Below, one piece after another: positions 43,733 to 54,191 of a stretch of DNA of 64,000 nt. Position numbers and translations under genes: made by a program. Numbering within the stretch: the stretch's first letter is position 1; every line of letters starts with the position of its first letter. The notes under the pieces are model-generated. The model made no database searches. It was not told the DNA's origin and saw only the letters and a list, made by a program, of their open reading frames with translations. Source of the stretch: Aridibaculum aurantiacum (GTDB taxonomy: Bacteria > Bacteroidota > Bacteroidia > Chitinophagales > Chitinophagaceae). The DNA is taken from assembly GCF_017355875.1 (NCBI RefSeq), contig NZ_JAFEWC010000001.1:1364001-1428000 (forward strand). Direction: 5' to 3'.

Positions 43733-45130
43733 ATGCACAGGCGGCAATTTATTCTTCAATCTTCCATGGCTGCGGCAGGTCTTGCATTATCTGGATATGG
43801 CAGGGCGCAGTCAAATGTTTTTCCTACTGTTCGCACGCCTGTTGGTAAAAGAAATTTTACAAGCAAAGCGGTAGAAGAACTTATTGCTGAAATAAAAAAC
43901 AAGATCGGCAACAAAGAGATCGCGTGGATGTTTGAGAATTGTTTTCCTAATACACTTGATACAACGGTTGATTACGAGGTAATAAGTAACAAGCAAGATA
44001 CATATGTAATCACTGGCGATATAGATGCTATGTGGCTGCGCGATAGTACAGCGCAGGTGTGGCCATATCTTGCGCTGTGTAAGAAAGATGTTGGTCTGCA
44101 AAAACTGGTTGCTGGTGTTATCAATCGCCAGGTAAAATGCATTTTGCTTGATCCTTATGCGAATGCTTTTTATAAAGATGTAAATAAAGTAAGCGAGTGG
44201 AAGAATGATATTACGCAGATGAAGCCGGGCATTCATGAAAGGAAGTGGGAGATAGACAGCCTGTGTTATCCTGTCAGGCTTAGCTATGGTTATATAAAAG
44301 CTACCGGTGATACCAGCATTCTTGATGATGATTGGATACAGGCGATGCAGCTGGTTGTAAAAACTTTTAGGGAGCAACAACGATTTGATGGACCCGGTCC
44401 TTACAGTTTTATGCGCCAATCGCAATGGGCCAACGATGTAGTGCCAATGGCTGGTTATGGTAACCCCGGTAAACCAAATGGTCTTATCGTTTCTGTCTTT
44501 CGTCCCAGTGATGATGCCACTATTTTTCCTTATCTCATTCCTTCCAATTTTTTTGCTGTAAAAGCTTTGCGTGATATGGCAGATATGATGGAAAGGCAAT
44601 TGCGTTTGGAGCCATTGAAACTTGCAGAAGAAGTAGAGAAGGCACTGCAGCAACATGCCATCATACAGCAGGGAAAACGAAAGATCTATGCGTACGAGGT
44701 GAACGGGTATGGCAGTTTCAACTTAATGGATGATGCAAATATTCCTTCATTGCTTTCGCTGCCTTACCTGGGTTGTGTGCCACTGAATGATCCTATCTAC
44801 CAGCAAACGCGCAAGTATGTATTATCTAACCAAAACCCGCATTTCTATAAAGGGCCTGCAGGCGAAGGTATAGGCGGTCCCCATATTGGCCAGGATTATA
44901 TTTGGCCGCTCAGCATCATTATGCGAGGACTTACCTCTACCAATGATGCAGAGATAAAACTTTGTCTTAACATGCTGCAGAAGAGCCATGCAGGTACAGG
45001 TTTCATGCACGAAGCATTTCATAAAGATGATGCAGCTAAATTTACACGCAGCTGGTTCGCGTGGGCAAATACACTTTTCGGCGAATTTGTATGGAAGGTA
45101 TACCGTGAACGGCCGTCCCTGTTAAATTGA
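43733..45130 (+). CDS. Glycoside hydrolase family 125, exo-alpha-1,6-mannosidase-like
   Basis: 465 residues, starting with a Tat-like signal RRQFILQSSMAAAGLALSG. The GH125 hallmarks are present: WMFENCFPNTLDTTV, ITGDIDAMWLRDSTAQVWPYL (near residue 95), MKPGIHERKWEIDSLCYPVRL, and the C-terminal GPHIGQDYIWPLSIIMRGL and GFMHEAFHKDD with an acidic catalytic residue. Family members are metal-independent exo-1,6-mannosidases acting on mannan or N-glycan fragments. The gene has an intact N-terminus and lies 3 bases before an SGNH hydrolase gene, so the two may be processed together. Confidence 0.93.
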   Translation: MHRRQFILQSSMAAAGLALSGYGRAQSNVFPTVRTPVGKRNFTSKAVEELIAEIKNKIGNKEIAWMFENCFPNTLDTTVDYEVISNKQDTYVITGDIDAMWLRDSTAQVWPYLALCKKDVGLQKLVAGVINRQVKCILLDPYANAFYKDVNKVSEWKNDITQMKPGIHERKWEIDSLCYPVRLSYGYIKATGDTSILDDDWIQAMQLVVKTFREQQRFDGPGPYSFMRQSQWANDVVPMAGYGNPGKPNGLIVSVFRPSDDATIFPYLIPSNFFAVKALRDMADMMERQLRLEPLKLAEEVEKALQQHAIIQQGKRKIYAYEVNGYGSFNLMDDANIPSLLSLPYLGCVPLNDPIYQQTRKYVLSNQNPHFYKGPAGEGIGGPHIGQDYIWPLSIIMRGLTSTNDAEIKLCLNMLQKSHAGTGFMHEAFHKDDAAKFTRSWFAWANTLFGEFVWKVYRERPSLLN

Positions 45131-45133
45131 TCT

Positions 45134-45820
45134 ATGAGTTTAGGTTTAAAATTATTTTTTATAGCAGCGTTTGTTTTTGCCATGATCCTGATGGGCAGCA
45201 ACATGAAACGCAAGAAAAAGAGGCTGATCTTTTTTGGTGATTCAATCACAGAAGCAGGAACCAGGCCTGGCGGTTATATAGCCGTTATATCTGAGCATAT
45301 ACGAGGAGAAAGCATGGGTGAATACCTCGAGATCATTAACAGTGGCAGGGGCGGGCACGGAGTACACGATCTTATAAGACGACTTGATCATGATGTACTA
45401 TTAAATGAGCCAAAGGTGGTGGTGCTTTTCATTGGTATCAACGATGTATGGCACAAACAGGAGCATGGCACAGCGGAAGCTTTGCAGTCTTTTAGAGAAA
45501 ACTACGATAAGCTATTGCAGAAAATGAAGCTGGCTAATATACCGGTGATTGCGTGTACACCAACCACTATAGGAGAGACAGTAGCAGGTAATCAACATTT
45601 TTGGAATGACCTTGAAGCTTACACGCAGGCAATAAAGGAGCTTGCGGCAAATCATGATATACCGGTGGTGGATCTTCATGCTGCTTTCATGCAGTACTAC
45701 CAGTCGGTTCCATCTACGCAAAATGAAGGCATATTAACCACGGATGGCGTACACCTGAATGTAGCAGGCAACAAGCTGGTGGGAGATGAGATATGGAAGG
45801 TGCTTAAGCATTTTTTGTAA
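45134..45820 (+). CDS. SGNH/GDSL hydrolase
   Basis: 228 residues with an N-terminal membrane or signal segment (about 5-22) and a basic KRKKKR stretch. The four SGNH blocks are seen: GDSITE with Ser37, NSGRGGHGV with Gly, GINDVW with Asn103, and TDGVHLN with Asp204/His207. Acts as an esterase, probably deacetylating a carbohydrate released by, or facing, the GH125 enzyme encoded 3 bases upstream; that link is inference. It overlaps the convergent alpha/beta hydrolase by 17 bases. Confidence 0.9.
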   Translation: MSLGLKLFFIAAFVFAMILMGSNMKRKKKRLIFFGDSITEAGTRPGGYIAVISEHIRGESMGEYLEIINSGRGGHGVHDLIRRLDHDVLLNEPKVVVLFIGINDVWHKQEHGTAEALQSFRENYDKLLQKMKLANIPVIACTPTTIGETVAGNQHFWNDLEAYTQAIKELAANHDIPVVDLHAAFMQYYQSVPSTQNEGILTTDGVHLNVAGNKLVGDEIWKVLKHFL

Positions 45821-46457
45821 CCAGTTGTTCCAGTAAGGCGGAAAGTTCGTTTGCTCTGTCCATCACCATTACATGCTCCCCATCTATAATAGTATGATCG
45901 GCTTTTACATAGCTGTAAGGCAGCAGCTTATCTGCCGTACCATGGATATGAACAAGATTAGATGGCACAGTTTCATTTCGCCATTTCACTACAGCATCAA
46001 GCGCCCAACGGGTAAAGGCAGGATTGGAATCTTTCAGTATCTGCCTTTGCAGCTGTTGTTGCTCTTTACCTCTTGCGCCAAGTATACGGAGCACTATTCT
46101 TCCTGATATATGAATAGAATGACGAGAGGTCAATTTGTATACCGGCAAGTGTCTCCAAAAGCGCAGGTATGCCGGGATCTCTCTAAACGTTTTACAACTT
46201 GCAATGATAATCACATTGGTTGAAGGATGTGCTTTTGCAATTTCCGTAGCCAACATTCCACCCAGGCTTAAACCAATAATGGTGGCATGTTCATCTTTGA
46301 TGCATGCTTCAAAAATGCGGAGCGCATACGACTGCAGCGTTTCGTTAGGCAGTGGTTGAAGCCAAGTGATAAAAACAGGCTCGCAAAAGCGTAAGTCTAA
46401 GAAGTTGAAGGCTCGTTTATCAGCTCCCAGGCCGCTTATGAAGTAGACTTTTTTCAA
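45804..46457 (-). CDS. Alpha/beta-hydrolase-fold protein
   Basis: 217 residues. The oxyanion-hole start FISGLGADKRAF and the nucleophile elbow GLSLGGM with Ser64 are clear; VHIHGTADKLLPY and DGEHVMVMDRANE hold the Asp and His of the triad. It is small for the fold. The substrate is unknown; no signal peptide. It overlaps the SGNH gene by 17 bases and lies 66 bases before tyrS on the same strand. Confidence 0.86.
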   Translation of the reverse strand: MKKVYFISGLGADKRAFNFLDLRFCEPVFITWLQPLPNETLQSYALRIFEACIKDEHATIIGLSLGGMLATEIAKAHPSTNVIIIASCKTFREIPAYLRFWRHLPVYKLTSRHSIHISGRIVLRILGARGKEQQQLQRQILKDSNPAFTRWALDAVVKWRNETVPSNLVHIHGTADKLLPYSYVKADHTIIDGEHVMVMDRANELSALLEQLVTKNA

Positions 46458-46523
46458 ATGCTTTTTGTTAAGTACTAACTTTCTCTAACACCAAACTAGC
46501 TGCCATATGTCAAACTAATGCCA

Positions 46524-47810
46524 CTACACCAGCTTCACCAGGTAATAATTCGTTTTTCCCTTTTGTACAAACAGGTACTTTTCGTTTATAAAGTTGCTTG
46601 CATCTACTTTGGTAGCTATATCCGTTACTTTCTGTTTGTTGAAACTTACGCCACCGCCTTGCACCATTTTGCGGGCTTCACCTTTACTTGGAAATATGGT
46701 TGAGTCTGCAAGGAAACTTACTACGTCAGGATTGGTAGCAGCAAGCTCAGCTTGGTTTACTTCCACAGCGGGAACACCTTGAAGGGCAGCATCCAGTTCT
46801 GCCGGCGAAAGTGTGGCCACAATATTCATCGTGTCTTTACTGAACAAGAGTTCTGTGGCACGAATAGCATTATCCAGTTTTTCTTTTCCATGAACAAATG
46901 CGGTTACCTCTGCTGCCAGTCTTTTTTGCAGTTGACGCTGGTGTTCGTTTCCAGAATGAGCTTCCAGCAGTTCGTTTACTTCAGCTTGCGACATAAAGGT
47001 GAAGATCTTTATGTAACGTGTAGCATCAGCATCCGATGTGTTTAACCAGAACTGGTAGAACTCGTATGGAGATGATAGATTTTCGTCAAGCCAAATATTG
47101 CCATTTTCGCTTTTGCCAAATTTGCTTCCATCGGCTTTTGTTATCAAAGGACAAGTAAACGCAAATGCTTCGCCGCCGCCTTTTCTCCTGATGAGTTCGG
47201 TGCCGGTAACAATATTTCCCCACTGGTCGCTGCCACCCATTTGCAGCTTGCAGTTCTTGTTGTTATATAAATAGTGAAAATCGTAGCCTTGAATTAATTG
47301 ATAAGTGAATTCGGTAAAGCTCATTCCGCTTTCTGACTCCAGGCGCTTTTTCACGCTGTCCTTGCTCATCATATAGTTTACCGTGATGTGGCGGCCAGCT
47401 TGGCGGATGAAGTCTAAGAAACTGATCCCTTTGAACCAGTCGTAGTTGTTGGCCATTTCGGCAGCATTCGGTTTAGCCGGATCAAAATCAAGGAACTGCT
47501 CCAGTTGCTTGCGCACACCTTCTACATTTCTTTGCAACACTTCCTCGCTCAGCACCTTGCGCTCTTCACTTTTACCTGTAGGATCGCCAACCATACCGGT
47601 AGCACCACCAACCAAAGCCACAGGTTTGTGGCCAGCCTTCTGCAAATGAACCAACAATAGAATAGGAACCAGGCTCCCAATATGCAGGCTTTCGGCTGTA
47701 GGGTCAAAACCCACATAGCCTGTTGTCATTTCTTTCAGTAATTGTTCTTCAGTGCCTGGCATTATATCCTGTATCATGCCTCTCCAGCTAAGTTCCTCTA
47801 TCAAGTTCAT
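46524..47810 (-). CDS. tyrS: Tyrosyl-tRNA synthetase
   Basis: 428 residues. HIGS is at residues 43-46 (in PTAESLHIGSL), and the KMSKS-like motif is KFGKS in DGSKFGKSENGN (about 230-242). The C-terminal S4-like domain (about 355-428) binds tRNA. This is the bacterial TyrS type with the SSB GxxxD-QWGN pocket GGSDQWGNI. Single-copy housekeeping gene with its own likely promoter. Confidence 0.97.
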   Translation of the reverse strand: MNLIEELSWRGMIQDIMPGTEEQLLKEMTTGYVGFDPTAESLHIGSLVPILLLVHLQKAGHKPVALVGGATGMVGDPTGKSEERKVLSEEVLQRNVEGVRKQLEQFLDFDPAKPNAAEMANNYDWFKGISFLDFIRQAGRHITVNYMMSKDSVKKRLESESGMSFTEFTYQLIQGYDFHYLYNNKNCKLQMGGSDQWGNIVTGTELIRRKGGGEAFAFTCPLITKADGSKFGKSENGNIWLDENLSSPYEFYQFWLNTSDADATRYIKIFTFMSQAEVNELLEAHSGNEHQRQLQKRLAAEVTAFVHGKEKLDNAIRATELLFSKDTMNIVATLSPAELDAALQGVPAVEVNQAELAATNPDVVSFLADSTIFPSKGEARKMVQGGGVSFNKQKVTDIATKVDASNFINEKYLFVQKGKTNYYLVKLV

Positions 47811-47827
47811 GGTTCTGTATTGTGCGG

Positions 47828-47835
47828 CAAATGTA
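47828..47835 (-). promoter_or_regulatory. Candidate -7 box for tyrS
   Basis: The minus strand reads TACATTTG (TAnnTTTG), 17 bases before the tyrS start codon. No clear -33 box. Confidence 0.42.
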
Positions 47836-48057
47836 AAGCGATTGATTTAATCAGCCTTACCTGCACCCCAGTAGTGCAGGAAGATTAAAAGATGAGCAAA
47901 ATTTCCTCGTATGCTATAAAATCTCCTTAACGCAGCCTGTTGGTCAAATTACTCGTGATATGTTTGTTCTTGACTTACAGTGACCGTTATAAGTGCCAGA
48001 GCGATAAAATAAAAATTGGCTTCATACGTTGTAACACCTGTTTCCAAACTCATTTCT

Positions 48058-51000
48058 ATGAACCAAAGGCTACTTATTGTTTTAACGCTTGTACTGTTTT
48101 CACAATATTTATTCAGCCAATCGTATAACAACGAGTGGATCGATTACAATAAAACTTACTACAAGTTCAAGGTTTTTGGTTTTGGAACCGATGCTGCAGG
48201 TGCTCCTATTCCTAAAGGAATGGTGCGGATTTCACATTCTTCTTTGCAGTCTGCAGGCCTGGCTGGTGTCGCCGGTGCACACTTTCAACTTTGGCGCGAT
48301 GGGCAAGAAGTGCCTGTTTATGTTTCAAATACCGGCATCTTTAGTAGTTCAGATTATATTGAGTTCTGGGGTGAAATAAACAATGGTAAGCTGGATGCGC
48401 AATTGTATGGCCAGCCCGATTTCCAGCTTTCTGACAAGTGGAGTTTACAAACAGATACAGCTTCTTATTTCCTTACCGTCAATACTACCGCTGCTAATAA
48501 GCGGCTGACGCCAACTGCAAATAATGTGGCTAATACCTCGCTTACACCCACAACTTATTTTATGCATACGGTTGGGCGATATTTCCGTGCAGGTGATATT
48601 CAAAGTGGTTTCTATGCCAGTTCCGGTACCAACTTATTTTCTTCTACATACGACAAAGGAGAAGGCTGGCTGAGCCGGGTGATTCGTCCTGTTGCCTGCG
48701 GTAGCAGTACCACCTTAGGACAAGGATTTCCTGATCTCTACCCGTTTCTTTCTGGTCCGTCATCAATGGTGATGCGAATAAATGCAGTGGGCGGCGCCCA
48801 GAACAGCAGGGTAGTGAGGGTGCTGCTGAATGGCCAGGAAGTAAACCTCTTCCAGATGGACTACATTAACTACGAAAAGGTAGAAGAGTTGGTGCCGGTA
48901 AGCACAATAAGTTCTGGTAGTGCCAGCTTCTCCATTATTAACCAAAGCCCCAGCCCTTGCGATGAGATGCGCGTTGCAAAGATCGAGTTGACATATCCCC
49001 GCCAGTTCAATTTTGGGGGTAGTTCTGTTTTTGAATTTTCTGTTCCGGCGTCATCATCAGGTAGGTTACTTAAAATAGCAAATTTTAACCATGGTGGCGT
49101 GGCTCCTGTGCTTTACGACCAGGCAAACGGCAAGCGATACGTGACCGATATTTCTGATCCTAATATTGTACAAGTAGTACTGGCACCGGCTACAGTGGCG
49201 TACCAACTGGTACTTACTACACAGGCTGGAAATTATTTCAAAGAGATCAGCAGCTTCCAACAACGTTCTTTTATCAATTATGCACAGCCGGCAAACCAGG
49301 GTGATTACCTGATCGTAAGCAACCCGCTGATCTATGGCTCCGGTTCTGAAAATTACGTAGAGCAATACCGCCAGTATCGTTCATCCACTACCGGTGGAGG
49401 CTACAATGCTAAGGTGATAGATATTGAGCAGCTGGTAGACCAATTTGCTTATGGCGTGAAAAAGCACCCGCTGTCTATCAAAAACTTCCTGCGTTTTGCC
49501 CGAGCCAATTTTGCTGCTGCGCCAAAACATGTTTTCTTGATTGGTAAAGGCGTTTCTTATAATCACTACCGCCAGTACGAGAACAATGCTATGATAGAGC
49601 GGCTGAACCTGGTGCCTACATGGGGTTTTCCTGCTTCAGATAATTTGCTGGCGTCAAGTGATATGAAGGCTGTGCCTGCTACACCAATTGGTCGTTTGTC
49701 TGCGGTGTCGCCACAGGAAGTAGGTGATTACCTGGAAAAGGTAAAACAGTACGAAGCTGCCCAGGCCGTAGGAAACCAAACGCTACAGGATAAGCATTGG
49801 ATGAAAAATATTTTGCAGATCGCTGGTGCCAATGATATTACCTTAGGAAGCCAGATAGATGGTTATCTGAATGGATATAAAGCTACCATTTCGGATACTT
49901 CGTTTGGGGGCAATGTTACCAACTTCAGTAAAACAGCTGATCCTGCTAATTATACCAATGCCATTATTTCGTTTAAAGAAAAATTTGAAAAAGGTGCTTC
50001 TTTGATCACCTATTTCGGCCACTCGTCTTCTTCAAATCTTGATTTTAACCTGGACAACCCGGAGAGTTATAATAACTCTGGAAAATATCCTGTGTTCATA
50101 GCCAACGGATGTAGTGCAGGTAATCACTTTGCATTTGAAACAAGTCGTTTTACTACCAAGACAACTATTTCAGAAAAATTTGTATTAGCACCTTCTAAAG
50201 GAGCGATAGGATATTTGGCCAGTACACACTTCGGTGTGGTAAACTACCTGGATCTTTTTTCAAAACATTTCTATAAGTCAATTGCCCAAACGAGTTATGC
50301 AAAAACAGCGGGTGAAATAATAAAGGAAGCAATAGGCAATGCGCTTACTGTTACTGGTCCTATGGATTATTATGCACGTGTTCATGCTGAAACGTATGCG
50401 TGGCATGGCGACCCGGCTGTAAAATTCAATTCTTTCAAACAGCCTGATTATGTGATAGAGGCGCCGCAGATATCTACTTCGCCTGCATTTCATTCAGTAG
50501 CCGATACCAGTCTTTTTGTAAAAGTGAGAGTGTTCAATATAGGTAAGGCTACTAACGACTCTGTTAGCTTCAAACTTACCCGTACGTGGCCTGGTGGAAA
50601 TACTAAAACCATTGCAACAAAGAAATTCGCAAAACTGCATTATGCAGATTCCATTACTGTGGAAGTGCCTGTAGTAGGTAATATAGATGCTGGTGTAAAT
50701 GTTTTCACAGCTACTATCAATGATGGGAATACTGTTGCAGAACTTTCAACCGCGAACAATTCGGCAGCGAAATCGATCACCATTTCAGCCAATGAGATCC
50801 GCCCCATTTATCCGTACAATTATTCTATTATCAACCAACCAAACGCAAAGCTGGTAGCTTCTACGGCCAATCCTTTAGAGGGTGTAAGGAATTATGTGAT
50901 GGAGATAGATACTACGGCGCTATTCAATTCACCTGCTAAAGTATCTGCTACAAAAGCATCGGCTGGTGGTGTGGTAGAATTTGATCCGGGTTTCAGTTAT

Positions 51001-52944
51001 GAGAACGACAGGACCTACTATTGGCGTGTTTCGCCTGCAGGCCTAACCACTCCTGAATGGAGGCAGTTTTCTTTTGTATACAAAACCGGATTGGAAGGTG
51101 CGCAACAAGGACACCTGTACCAGTTGCTCCAGTCGAAGCACAAGAATATTTCATTAGACAGCGCTTCAAGAAAATATGGTTACCAGAGCCAGAACCACAA
51201 CTTATTTATTTCAAATGCCATGTATCCTACCAGTGGCACAGAGGATATGCACTTCAGTATTTCTGTAGATGGAGTGGCTTCTATACGAAGTGCATGCATC
51301 GGTAGCTCTATAATAGTGAACGTATTTGACTCGCTTACTTTCAGGCCTTGGCGCAATACCACCAATCCGTTTGGTGCAGCACCCGTTTGTAATCCTGGAC
51401 GCGAATACAATTTTGAATATTCGTACCGCACTGCTGCCAGCCGCAAAAACGCCATGGACTTCCTGAACTCTATACCTTCTGGCGCTTTTGTAACAGTAAG
51501 ATTGATTAACGATGCGCCGTATAATATTTATGCATCGCACTGGCAGGCAGATACCAGCCTGTATGGCAGCGGCAATTCGCTGTACCATATGCTAAAGAGC
51601 CAGGGCTTTGCTGAAATAGATTCATTCTATTTTCCACGCACATGGGCTTTTGTTTACCAAAAGAACAACCCGGCCTTTGAACCTGTTTACGAATTCAGCG
51701 AAGGGCAGTACGATAAGCTGGTGCTTTCTAAAGATGCAACCAGTCCACACGTAAGTGGTGTTATAGAGTCCCCAAGGTTTGGCCCTGCCACCAGTTGGAA
51801 CAAAGTACAATGGGCGGGTACAATGGAAGAAGCTGGTAATGATTATCCTGCTGTGCAGGTAGTAGGCACTACACCTGCAGGACAGGAAGTGGTGCTTCAT
51901 ACGCTTAATGTAAATCAGCAGGATTTTGATATTTCTGGCATTAGTGCAGCGGCTTATCCTTTTATAAAGCTGCGAATGGAAAATGCTGATACCGTTACCG
52001 CTACGCCTTACCAGCTAAGCATGTGGCGTGTGTTGTATACGCCTGTTCGTGAAGGTGCCATTGCTCCAAACCTGTATTACCATATTCCTGATACCGTTGG
52101 TTTTGGTACGGCTACTGCCTTTACTTTACCTCTGCAGGTAGGTTTCAAAAATGTTTCTAATAAAGCATTCGACAGCGTGGCTGTGAAGATTGTGCTGACT
52201 GATACGCTCAACAATACTTTTGACTACCAGATAAGTAAGTTGAAGCCTCTGGCTCCGGGCGAACTGGGACAGGTAAATGTTTCATTGAACGTGCAAAACC
52301 TATCGGGCTGGTACAACGTATACATTGAAGCTAACCCGGGACTTCAGCAGTCTGAGCAGTTTGGGTTCAATAATTTCCTATATAAAAAAGTATATGTGAA
52401 TACCGAAGCATTGCTGCCGGTAACGCTTTTGGCTTTTGATGCGCAACTGCAAGGGGCGGATGTAAAGACCAGCTGGTCAGTAACTGCTGAAAATAAAGTA
52501 GCTCATTACATTGTTCAACATTCTTCTGACGGAACAACCTTTGCGCCAATAGGAAAAGTAAATGCAGTGAATGTTCTTAATGGCAACAGGAGTTACGAAT
52601 TCGTTCATGCAAATGCTCCTGCAGGTAAAAACCTGTATCGCCTGCAAATGGTGGACAGCGATGGCAGCCACAAGTATTCAGCTACCAGGTTGGTAACTAT
52701 TGGTAAGAATATACAGGTTAGCATGTATCCTAATCCTGTAAAAGACATTTTGAATATTTCTATCAATAACAATGGAAATTCATTAATTCAACTACGAATG
52801 GTGAATACCTACGGCCAAACTTTGTGGGTACATAAAGCAGCTGGTATCACTCGTTTAGATATGACCAGCTGGCCTGCAGGCATGTATATGCTAATAGTGG
52901 ATGATGGAAAATCAATTCAATCTTTCAAAGTTCAAAAGCAATGA
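48058..52944 (+). CDS. PorU-like gingipain-fold (C25) protein with a T9SS type A sorting domain
   Basis: 1628 residues from the start at 48058, which opens a signal peptide ending in FSQS. The N-terminal beta domain begins NNEWIDYNKTYYKF; the C25 peptidase domain has the catalytic dyad His655 (TYFGHSS) and Cys685 (ANGCSAGN). Beta-sandwich/Ig-like domains follow (from about 820), with a CARDB-like repeat and a late LLPVTLLAFDA module. The last 75 residues are a canonical type A sorting domain (MYPNPVKDILNI ... GMYMLIV). It is a paralogue of the 54192 gene and close to what is called PorU2 in related genomes. In T9SS the PorU sortase cleaves such C-terminal signals; this copy itself carries one, so it may be a cargo or accessory. 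The first of the three-gene block porU-like/porV-like/porU-like. Confidence 0.85.
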   Translation: MNQRLLIVLTLVLFSQYLFSQSYNNEWIDYNKTYYKFKVFGFGTDAAGAPIPKGMVRISHSSLQSAGLAGVAGAHFQLWRDGQEVPVYVSNTGIFSSSDYIEFWGEINNGKLDAQLYGQPDFQLSDKWSLQTDTASYFLTVNTTAANKRLTPTANNVANTSLTPTTYFMHTVGRYFRAGDIQSGFYASSGTNLFSSTYDKGEGWLSRVIRPVACGSSTTLGQGFPDLYPFLSGPSSMVMRINAVGGAQNSRVVRVLLNGQEVNLFQMDYINYEKVEELVPVSTISSGSASFSIINQSPSPCDEMRVAKIELTYPRQFNFGGSSVFEFSVPASSSGRLLKIANFNHGGVAPVLYDQANGKRYVTDISDPNIVQVVLAPATVAYQLVLTTQAGNYFKEISSFQQRSFINYAQPANQGDYLIVSNPLIYGSGSENYVEQYRQYRSSTTGGGYNAKVIDIEQLVDQFAYGVKKHPLSIKNFLRFARANFAAAPKHVFLIGKGVSYNHYRQYENNAMIERLNLVPTWGFPASDNLLASSDMKAVPATPIGRLSAVSPQEVGDYLEKVKQYEAAQAVGNQTLQDKHWMKNILQIAGANDITLGSQIDGYLNGYKATISDTSFGGNVTNFSKTADPANYTNAIISFKEKFEKGASLITYFGHSSSSNLDFNLDNPESYNNSGKYPVFIANGCSAGNHFAFETSRFTTKTTISEKFVLAPSKGAIGYLASTHFGVVNYLDLFSKHFYKSIAQTSYAKTAGEIIKEAIGNALTVTGPMDYYARVHAETYAWHGDPAVKFNSFKQPDYVIEAPQISTSPAFHSVADTSLFVKVRVFNIGKATNDSVSFKLTRTWPGGNTKTIATKKFAKLHYADSITVEVPVVGNIDAGVNVFTATINDGNTVAELSTANNSAAKSITISANEIRPIYPYNYSIINQPNAKLVASTANPLEGVRNYVMEIDTTALFNSPAKVSATKASAGGVVEFDPGFSYENDRTYYWRVSPAGLTTPEWRQFSFVYKTGLEGAQQGHLYQLLQSKHKNISLDSASRKYGYQSQNHNLFISNAMYPTSGTEDMHFSISVDGVASIRSACIGSSIIVNVFDSLTFRPWRNTTNPFGAAPVCNPGREYNFEYSYRTAASRKNAMDFLNSIPSGAFVTVRLINDAPYNIYASHWQADTSLYGSGNSLYHMLKSQGFAEIDSFYFPRTWAFVYQKNNPAFEPVYEFSEGQYDKLVLSKDATSPHVSGVIESPRFGPATSWNKVQWAGTMEEAGNDYPAVQVVGTTPAGQEVVLHTLNVNQQDFDISGISAAAYPFIKLRMENADTVTATPYQLSMWRVLYTPVREGAIAPNLYYHIPDTVGFGTATAFTLPLQVGFKNVSNKAFDSVAVKIVLTDTLNNTFDYQISKLKPLAPGELGQVNVSLNVQNLSGWYNVYIEANPGLQQSEQFGFNNFLYKKVYVNTEALLPVTLLAFDAQLQGADVKTSWSVTAENKVAHYIVQHSSDGTTFAPIGKVNAVNVLNGNRSYEFVHANAPAGKNLYRLQMVDSDGSHKYSATRLVTIGKNIQVSMYPNPVKDILNISINNNGNSLIQLRMVNTYGQTLWVHKAAGITRLDMTSWPAGMYMLIVDDGKSIQSFKVQKQ

Positions 52945-53055
52945 TGGGTTATACAAAATCAATAGTAAGTGCTCCTTCACCGGGGCATTTTATTTTTTCA
53001 ACTGGCGATAATTATACATATTTACCCATCTTTTCGGTTATCCCAAATAATATTC

Positions 53056-54159
53056 ATGAAGTTTAAAGTACTGTCTGCATGTGTGCTGTTTCTGATAGCC
53101 TGTGGAAATGCGGATGCACAGTTTCGAAAATATTCTAACGAGTTTCTAAACATTGGAGCAGGAGCAAGAGGTTTAGCCATGGGCGGAGCGCAGGTGGCCA
53201 GCGTAGAGGATGGAACTGCCGGTTATTGGAATCCTGCGGGCCTTACCGGCATACGACAAGCGCCTTCTATCCAGGCTATGCATGCCGAATATTTTGCCGG
53301 TATAGGCAAATACGATTATGCGAGTATTGCCTTACCACTTCATGGTGATAAACGCGTGGTGGGATTGTCGGTTTTGCGATTTGCAGTAGATGATATCCCA
53401 AACACCTTATTTCTTGTAGAGCCCGATGGTTCAGTTAATTACAACAACATACGCACGTTCTCTTCTGCTGATTATGCATTCATTCTTTCGTATGCACAGC
53501 GTGTAAAGGATGAAGAAAACGAGAAACTAAGCTTTGGCGGAAACGTAAAGATCATTCACCGAAAGGTAGGAAGCTTTGCAAAAGCGTGGGGCTTTGGCCT
53601 GGATGCCGGCGTTCAATACCGCATCAATAAATGGAAGCTGGGCTTGGCAGCCCGCGATGTAAGTACCACCTTCAATGCGTGGTCCTTCAGCTTTTCGGAG
53701 CGTGAAAAAGAAGTGCTTTATCTGACAAACAATGATATCCCAGTAAAATCTACAGAGCTTACTGCACCCAGGCTGATACTTGGTGGTGCCCGCACATTCG
53801 ATATCAATGAAAAATTTGCACTTACCGCTGAAGCAAATCTTGATGTAACTTTTGATGGCAGAAGGAATACAGTTGTAAGCAGTAATGCGGTGAACATTGA
53901 TCCACGCGCAGGTATTGAAGCTTCGTACCAAAACAACATTTTCCTTCGTGCAGGTATCTCTAATTTTCAAAGAGCGCTGGCCGATCGCGATACACTTAAT
54001 CAAAAGAAAGTTTGGATTTACCAGCCGAGTGTTGGTGCTGGTTTCAGGATAAAGAACGTGATGATTGATTATGCATTTACCAACCTGGCTAACCAGTCTA
54101 ATCCATTATACACCCACATCTTTTCGTTAAGGGTAGACCTGACGAAAAAGAATGATTAA
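53056..54159 (+). CDS. PorV/PorQ-family outer-membrane protein
   Basis: 367 residues from the start chosen at 53056, which gives a signal peptide (ACGNADAQ); the open frame reaches 52969. The family signature EFLNIGAGARGLAMGGAQVASVEDGTAGYWNPAGL is the start of the PorV/PorQ barrel (same fold as FadL), split here as residues 30-62. The rest is alternating beta strands. PorV ferries T9SS cargo from the translocon to the PorU sortase, and porU-porV adjacency is conserved in Flavobacterium and Porphyromonas. It is flanked by C25 proteins on both sides, 32 bases from the second. Confidence 0.9.
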   Translation: MKFKVLSACVLFLIACGNADAQFRKYSNEFLNIGAGARGLAMGGAQVASVEDGTAGYWNPAGLTGIRQAPSIQAMHAEYFAGIGKYDYASIALPLHGDKRVVGLSVLRFAVDDIPNTLFLVEPDGSVNYNNIRTFSSADYAFILSYAQRVKDEENEKLSFGGNVKIIHRKVGSFAKAWGFGLDAGVQYRINKWKLGLAARDVSTTFNAWSFSFSEREKEVLYLTNNDIPVKSTELTAPRLILGGARTFDINEKFALTAEANLDVTFDGRRNTVVSSNAVNIDPRAGIEASYQNNIFLRAGISNFQRALADRDTLNQKKVWIYQPSVGAGFRIKNVMIDYAFTNLANQSNPLYTHIFSLRVDLTKKND

Positions 54160-54191
54160 CCCTTGACCGGTAGAAAACTGATTAAATACGT

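Noticed and set aside
43811-44656. 281-codon open frame antisense to the GH125 gene
   Set aside because: It is entirely inside a well-supported enzyme gene and has no domain, signal peptide or promoter.
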